From: Pseudomonadota bacterium
GTDB taxonomy: Bacteria; Cyanobacteriota; Vampirovibrionia; Obscuribacterales; Obscuribacteraceae
Assembly: GCA_021324135.1 (NCBI GenBank)
Contig: JAJPJO010000412.1
Location: 1 to 36,388, forward strand
DNA length: 36,388 nt
Direction: 5' to 3'
Below, piece after piece: positions 32,949 through 36,388 of this stretch. The translations under genes were made by a program, and so were the position numbers. The notes beneath the pieces are model-generated. The model did not search any database, was not told the origin of the DNA, and was given only the letters and a program-made list of their open reading frames with translations. How positions within the stretch are numbered: the first letter of the stretch is position 1; each line of letters starts with the position of its first letter.

Positions 32949-34415
32949 ATGGTTCAAAGCGGCTTGGAATCTTTTATTGATGGCAGCGGCATAAACGTGC
33001 CCGGATTGAGCGCAGGAAGAAAAAGCAAATCCTCGCTCAGAACTGCGGCATTGAAGAACAAAAAAGGAGTTACTGGAAAGATGGCTAGAATCGCCGAGCC
33101 CGCGTCTTCACAACCAATTCATTCTGCTGAGCAATCGAGTAGCCAGCCGGTTGAGGCATGCAACCCCAATCCCACGGGTCAGCGCCTTGCATCAACCGCC
33201 GCTGAGCCGTCTTGCCCTGCATCTCAGGCCGATTGCGCCCTTGAGCAGTCTGCCTCGAGCATAGACAGTGATGCTGAGCGAAAGATCAATCAGAAAAAAC
33301 TGGATCAGCAGTCTCTGATAGAGTCGCAGTTGAAGCGGGTTTATGCCGATGCCCAAATCTTCTGCCGCCCGTTCGAGCATCAGAGAATGTTGAAGACGGC
33401 CGAGCGAGATATCTACGCAATCACGACCGGCAAGGAAACCTTCGCCGACAGCCAATCCAGAGCTCATGCACTGGAGCAGGCCGAGTTGCGAAAGGCCAGG
33501 GCGCAATCGGAATTGAGGGACAACTCACCCAAGTATGCCCAGACTCTGAAAAAGTTTTGCGAATTCATTTGCGCAGCGCAAAGGCTCTGCAGTCTCGAGA
33601 CGGACGAGAGCAAGCGCGAGTCTATGTTCAAAGATTCGCTGCGCCGGCTGGAAGATCTGATGATGGCCATCGACAATATTTGGAACGGCATTCCAGGACG
33701 AACGCCCGATCTGCCGCGACCGGCCCATCTGCAATCATCTAGAACAGGCGATAAGACAAGCATTGATCTGAGTTGCCAGAAAGAGGAAGAACGCATCGAG
33801 CAAATCAGAAAACATCTCATGGCCAAGATTGATACCGTGGATGGTGCACAAGCCAAGCGGGTCGAGAATGTCGCCAATAACGCCGTAATCAAAGAGATGA
33901 TGGTATTACACGACGCCGGCAATCTTCCTGAGGACGGTTCAATCATATTTTTCACCAGAGAAGGACTGCTTCTTTATCAAATCGAGTTGAACGCTCCCAA
34001 GCGTCTCGAGCGTGCTGAAAGCGCCGAAGCGGCTCAGCGCCATGCCGAAAACACACCGGCTTTCATCGACATCAGCCGGCTCAAAAAAGGACTTGGTCCT
34101 GATGGGGCAGGCATCTGGCGCTTCATCGGTCAGGAGAACCGCATCGTTGGCGCCGCCGTATTGCGCACCGTATTCAAGGATGGCAAACCTGTCGAGCTGC
34201 CTGGATCGCGCCATGGCAGAAAAGGCGAGCCAATGGTGAAAAAGCAGGTCGAGGCAGTGATCGGCGAAGTGCCTGATGAGGTCAAGGTTGAGATGCCTTA
34301 TGGAAATCTCCTCAATGCCATGCGCGCCAAAAAGCTTTCCAGACAAAAGTCCGACTCTGATTCAGAGTGCCAGGCTCTATGCGAAGTGGGCGAATCACAA
34401 GTAATCCAAATTTAA
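32949..34415 (+). CDS. Hypothetical protein with helical core, 488 aa
   Basis: Not recognised. The frame opens at ATG 32949, but an internal ATG at 33081 has AAGGAG about 11 bases upstream and may be the true start (444 aa). The first 110 residues are low complexity, rich in Ser, Gln, Ala and Pro. Residues about 110-310 look helical and charged (KINQKKLDQQSLIESQLKRV, SKRESMFKDSLRRLEDLMMA). Residues 320-440 look like a small α/β domain (DGSIIFFTREGLLLYQIEL, IWRFIGQENRIVGAAVLRTV). No signal peptide or membrane helix. A soluble, possibly scaffold-like protein; the α/β part resembles nothing I can name. Confidence 0.6.
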   Translation: MVQSGLESFIDGSGINVPGLSAGRKSKSSLRTAALKNKKGVTGKMARIAEPASSQPIHSAEQSSSQPVEACNPNPTGQRLASTAAEPSCPASQADCALEQSASSIDSDAERKINQKKLDQQSLIESQLKRVYADAQIFCRPFEHQRMLKTAERDIYAITTGKETFADSQSRAHALEQAELRKARAQSELRDNSPKYAQTLKKFCEFICAAQRLCSLETDESKRESMFKDSLRRLEDLMMAIDNIWNGIPGRTPDLPRPAHLQSSRTGDKTSIDLSCQKEEERIEQIRKHLMAKIDTVDGAQAKRVENVANNAVIKEMMVLHDAGNLPEDGSIIFFTREGLLLYQIELNAPKRLERAESAEAAQRHAENTPAFIDISRLKKGLGPDGAGIWRFIGQENRIVGAAVLRTVFKDGKPVELPGSRHGRKGEPMVKKQVEAVIGEVPDEVKVEMPYGNLLNAMRAKKLSRQKSDSDSECQALCEVGESQVIQI

Positions 34416-34711
34416 ATCGCTCAGCAATCGCCTGGCAGGCGTCCGCGATCGATCGCTCTTCACATTCACCAGATCGTCAACACAAAAGGCAAGCGTGCTA
34501 AGCACTCAATAGAAGATCAAAAGGAGAGACAAGAAAAGCAATATTAGGCTTCCGGCATCGAGCCACCTGCTTCGTTTTCAGGTATACCACAGCTCGTACC
34601 GGACCCGAAAACAGCCCAAACGGTTCTCACTACTCTACTGGATAGATAGAATAAGGCGGAGTTGGGCATTTACCAGAGGAGGAGGTTGCACTCCTCCTTT
34701 TGATTGGAAAT
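34416..34711 (+). other. Intergenic region with terminator-like hairpin before the GNAT gene
   Basis: No gene is seen. Points of note: an orphan AAAAGGAGAG at about 34519-34528 without a start codon after it; GGTATACC palindrome near 34581; a TAGAAT-like -10 at about 34646-34652; and the hairpin at 34675-34701. Nothing else stands out. Confidence 0.35.
34675..34701 (+). terminator. Terminator-like hairpin directly upstream of the GNAT gene
   Basis: GGAGGAG (34678-34684) pairs with CTCCTCC (34691-34697) around a GTTGCA loop, extended by A-T and G-T pairs, and TTTT follows. The stem contains the only strong Shine-Dalgarno-like bases before the ATG at 34712. It could end the upstream transcript, or control the downstream gene by hiding the ribosome binding site. 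Confidence 0.55.
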
Positions 34712-35275
34712 ATGCAATCGTTTACAGCCGATGATCTTATTGTTTGCACCTATGCCGGATGCGATGCACCGACTCGCCTCGCCTTTGAGCATTGGATAGG
34801 CAGTCTCACTCCCGCGCTCGATCAAGAGGAAGGCTCAGGTCCGGAGGGAGCGCTTGCCTGGATCAAAGAGCAAAATGCAGCCTTTGAGCCGCATAGCATT
34901 CATGTCACATTCATATTCAAAGATAAAGAATCAGGGCAAATCGTCGGCACAAGCAGCATCGTCCCTGATGATCGGGGCATCGTCAAAACTTTTAATCTCC
35001 AATCAGATGGAGTGTTTGGATTGTTGAACGTTCACCGGAACTATCGCAACCGAAGAGTGGCAAGCATCATCACTCGCTATCGAGAAAAGTACATTCAGCA
35101 ATTCGTCAATCAAAGACAACAGGCGATGCGCTTCCATTTTTTCACCTCGGAGCCAATTGTTGAAAAGCTGGCGGGCCGTCTTGGTTTCCATTGCATGCAA
35201 ACCATCTATGTTGAGGCCTTCCAGGCACACAAATTATTGTTTGAGAAGGAATACGTTCCCGAGGATGACGCTTAG
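34712..35275 (+). CDS. GNAT-like N-acetyltransferase
   Basis: A 187-residue soluble protein. TTG at 34700 in the same frame would add four residues. The core fits a GNAT fold: β-strand SIHVTFIFKDKESGQIVGTS, then VFGLLNVHRNYRNRRVASII, where the RNYRNRRVAS segment stands in the acetyl-CoA-binding R/Q-x-x-G-x-G/A position but with the glycines changed to Asn and Arg/Val; then FHFFTSEPIVEKLAGRLGFH, the typical last helix and strand. Family members transfer acetyl groups from acetyl-CoA to amines; the substrate is unknown and the altered loop lowers certainty. It has a terminator-like hairpin just upstream. Confidence 0.65.
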   Translation: MQSFTADDLIVCTYAGCDAPTRLAFEHWIGSLTPALDQEEGSGPEGALAWIKEQNAAFEPHSIHVTFIFKDKESGQIVGTSSIVPDDRGIVKTFNLQSDGVFGLLNVHRNYRNRRVASIITRYREKYIQQFVNQRQQAMRFHFFTSEPIVEKLAGRLGFHCMQTIYVEAFQAHKLLFEKEYVPEDDA

Positions 35276-35283
35276 AAGTTGTC

Positions 35284-36090
35284 TCACATCTGGGTGGAAT
35301 AGTATCTTTCGATTCGTTTCTTCCAGCCTGGAAGCCAGCGGATTTCATGACGCTCCGGAGGTGAATTGGCGACTCGGCGAGTAAGCGCCTTCTCTGCCGA
35401 TCGTGCAAAAGAAATTAAGGGATCACCCTCATCCGACATGCCTTGCAGGACCTGAAGCAAGCCCCAGCCCTCGCCCCTGTAGCGCTCCGAATCGTTGACG
35501 CCCTCGCCTTTGAAATTGACGTAATCGATGAGCGCGAACTTGCCCTTCGCTCCACTGTCTAAAACGCGATAAAAACGTTTGCTGAGAATGGCTCGCTGAC
35601 TGGAGTCACTCTTAGATAAAATTCTTGGCAAAGCGTCCTCGAGGCGCTTGATTAAGAACTGCGTCTGCAGCGAGACCGTCGCCGCCAGCAGTTGGCGCAA
35701 TTCTTGCAGCCGGGTGCCATTTATATCGTCGAGAAACTCCTGGCGATTTCGCCACGGACAGTGAGTCTGCGGTGTCAGCCAATCGGGAAGTTTGACGCCG
35801 TGACTTTGCAGGAAAGCAAGAACGGTGGGAAATTTTTCTTCAAATGGATCATGAGAGTCGGCAGGGTACCAGATGAAATGGCCGATACCGAGAGAGGGGA
35901 AGTCTTCGCCCACATTCCAGGACGTCAGACCATCAATGCGCCCGCCGCATTCGTTCTGCCAGACTCGCTTGCCTACAGCCGCCGCTTCTTGATCGGACAG
36001 CGAAATCTTGACAGAATCTTCTGCATATACATTCAGGGCAACGCAGAGCGACAGAGCAAGTTGGGCAAATAGAAGAATGGGTTTGTTCAC
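35284..36090 (-). CDS. Secreted conserved protein (possible lysozyme-like fold)
   Basis: A 268-residue protein starting at GTG 36090. MNKPILLFAQLALSLCVALN is a clear signal peptide, cut near residue 23. The mature protein has NECGGRIDGLTSWNVGEDFP, then SLGIGHFIWYPA and LPDWLTPQTHCPWRNRQEFL. The N-E-C-G-G...W-N-x-G-E pattern and following GIGH resemble lysozyme-like glycan hydrolases (a catalytic Glu early, then a Gly-rich strand), but this is only a likeness. The middle is helical; the C-terminal part has GWGLLQVLQGM. There is almost no ribosome binding site; a TAGAAT -10-like hexamer seven bases before the GTG suggests a leaderless transcript. Divergent from the TPR-like gene. Confidence 0.65.
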   Translation of the reverse strand: MNKPILLFAQLALSLCVALNVYAEDSVKISLSDQEAAAVGKRVWQNECGGRIDGLTSWNVGEDFPSLGIGHFIWYPADSHDPFEEKFPTVLAFLQSHGVKLPDWLTPQTHCPWRNRQEFLDDINGTRLQELRQLLAATVSLQTQFLIKRLEDALPRILSKSDSSQRAILSKRFYRVLDSGAKGKFALIDYVNFKGEGVNDSERYRGEGWGLLQVLQGMSDEGDPLISFARSAEKALTRRVANSPPERHEIRWLPGWKKRIERYYSTQM

Positions 36091-36097
36091 GTGAGTG

Positions 36098-36103
36098 ATT
36101 CTA
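36098..36103 (-). promoter_or_regulatory. -10-like hexamer of a possible leaderless promoter
   Basis: On the minus strand TAGAAT ends seven bases before the GTG start at 36090, the normal distance from -10 to transcription start. No good -35 is visible 17 bases upstream. It lies in the 15-base gap between two divergent genes. Confidence 0.35.
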
Positions 36104-36105
36104 CA

Positions 36106-36388
36106 ATGTTATTCAGGCAAAAAAGCGGCCGAAAATCTGACACTTTGCCATGGCTTATTTTGCTCTGTACTTGCGCAGGCAGTCCCGCGCCCATCCTCGC
36201 GCCAGAATCAGCCCAGGCTGCCGATTCAAGCAGCGCTTCGGCAGACGCCGGCAGTGGGCAAATGCCTTCTGATGAGTTGCAGCAAGGCATCTCATTGTAC
36301 AAAAAGGGGGACATGAAAGGCTCATGCGAGGCCCTGCAGCGGGCAGTGAGCGGCAACGCCAAAAGGAACGCCATGGCGCACTATTACC
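36106..36388 (+). CDS. Secreted TPR-like protein (3' end cut by window)
   Basis: The frame is open from ATG 36106 (an in-frame GTG at 36091 is also possible) to the window edge, 94 residues. After a basic start (MLFRQKSGRK) a hydrophobic stretch (LPWLILLCTCAGSPAPILA) looks like a signal peptide, possibly of the lipoprotein kind because of the cysteines. A Ser/Ala-rich linker follows, then DELQQGISLYKKGDMKGSCE leading into LQRAVSGN, the consensus-like start of a tetratricopeptide repeat. TPR proteins hold other proteins; the role here is unknown. It is divergent from the secreted protein at 35284-36090 with 15 bases between start codons. Confidence 0.7.
   Translation, partial: MLFRQKSGRKSDTLPWLILLCTCAGSPAPILAPESAQAADSSSASADAGSGQMPSDELQQGISLYKKGDMKGSCEALQRAVSGNAKRNAMAHYY

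Noticed and set aside
36087..36374. Minus-strand frame of 95 residues at the right edge
   Set aside because: The plus-strand frame from 36106 has a signal peptide and TPR-like start and fits better; the minus frame overlaps it fully.

Overview
The window looks like a chromosomal segment of a free-living, non-photosynthetic bacterium near the Cyanobacteriota, plausibly Vampirovibrionia/Melainabacteria of the Obscuribacter kind. The basis is indirect: moderate GC content, a cyanobacterial-looking DnaE without the split intein, DUF4388 and degenerate GGDEF proteins, secreted lysine- and proline-rich proteins, and a TIGR03960-like radical SAM protein fused to a DUF2344 domain. I could not run a search, so the taxonomic call is an inference. 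I see no prophage, insertion sequence, CRISPR array or integrase.

Layout. 1-2392 (minus) is a radical SAM gene cut by the window edge. 2858-3906 (plus) holds an orphan protein and a secreted thioredoxin-like protein without a CxxC. 3921-5607 (minus) is a PHP phosphoesterase overlapping a YmdB-type phosphodiesterase. 5647-6474 is a secreted coiled-coil protein. 6958-7512 is an Hsp20 gene with a structured leader and a strong terminator. 7606-12730 (minus) is a secreted two-domain protein and dnaE. 13123-15274 (minus) is a 71-residue protein, a membrane protein and ruvA, followed by tRNA-Pro(CGG). 15591-20701 (minus) carries a REC-GGDEF protein with a broken GGDEF, a DUF309 protein, a solitary hydantoinase A/oxoprolinase and a permease. 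21023-27812 holds a DUF4388/degenerate-GGDEF protein, a secreted DUF922-like HExxH protein, a TonB/TolA-like protein with several membrane helices, and a membrane-anchored pseudokinase. 27813-32503 (minus) is a compact threonine operon, hom-thrC-thrB-ask. 32949-36388 carries an unrecognised soluble protein, a GNAT-like protein, a secreted conserved protein and the start of a TPR-like secreted protein.

How the genes work together. The clearest pathway is aspartate to threonine: aspartate kinase, homoserine dehydrogenase, homoserine kinase and threonine synthase are co-transcribed, with overlapping or nearly touching ends. Aspartate-semialdehyde dehydrogenase is not in the window. Permease, hydantoinase A and DUF309 form a second probable operon, perhaps for uptake and opening of a cyclic amide or related substrate. 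dnaE and ruvA are housekeeping replication and recombination genes.

The most distinctive theme is signalling or redox domains that keep their fold but lose catalytic residues: a Ser/Thr pseudokinase, two degenerate GGDEF domains and a thioredoxin fold without CxxC. I found no clearly new multi-gene system. The best leads are the pseudokinase next to the TonB-like gene, the Hsp20 leader, several exact dyads and repeats in front of genes, and hairpins that could control translation or termination.
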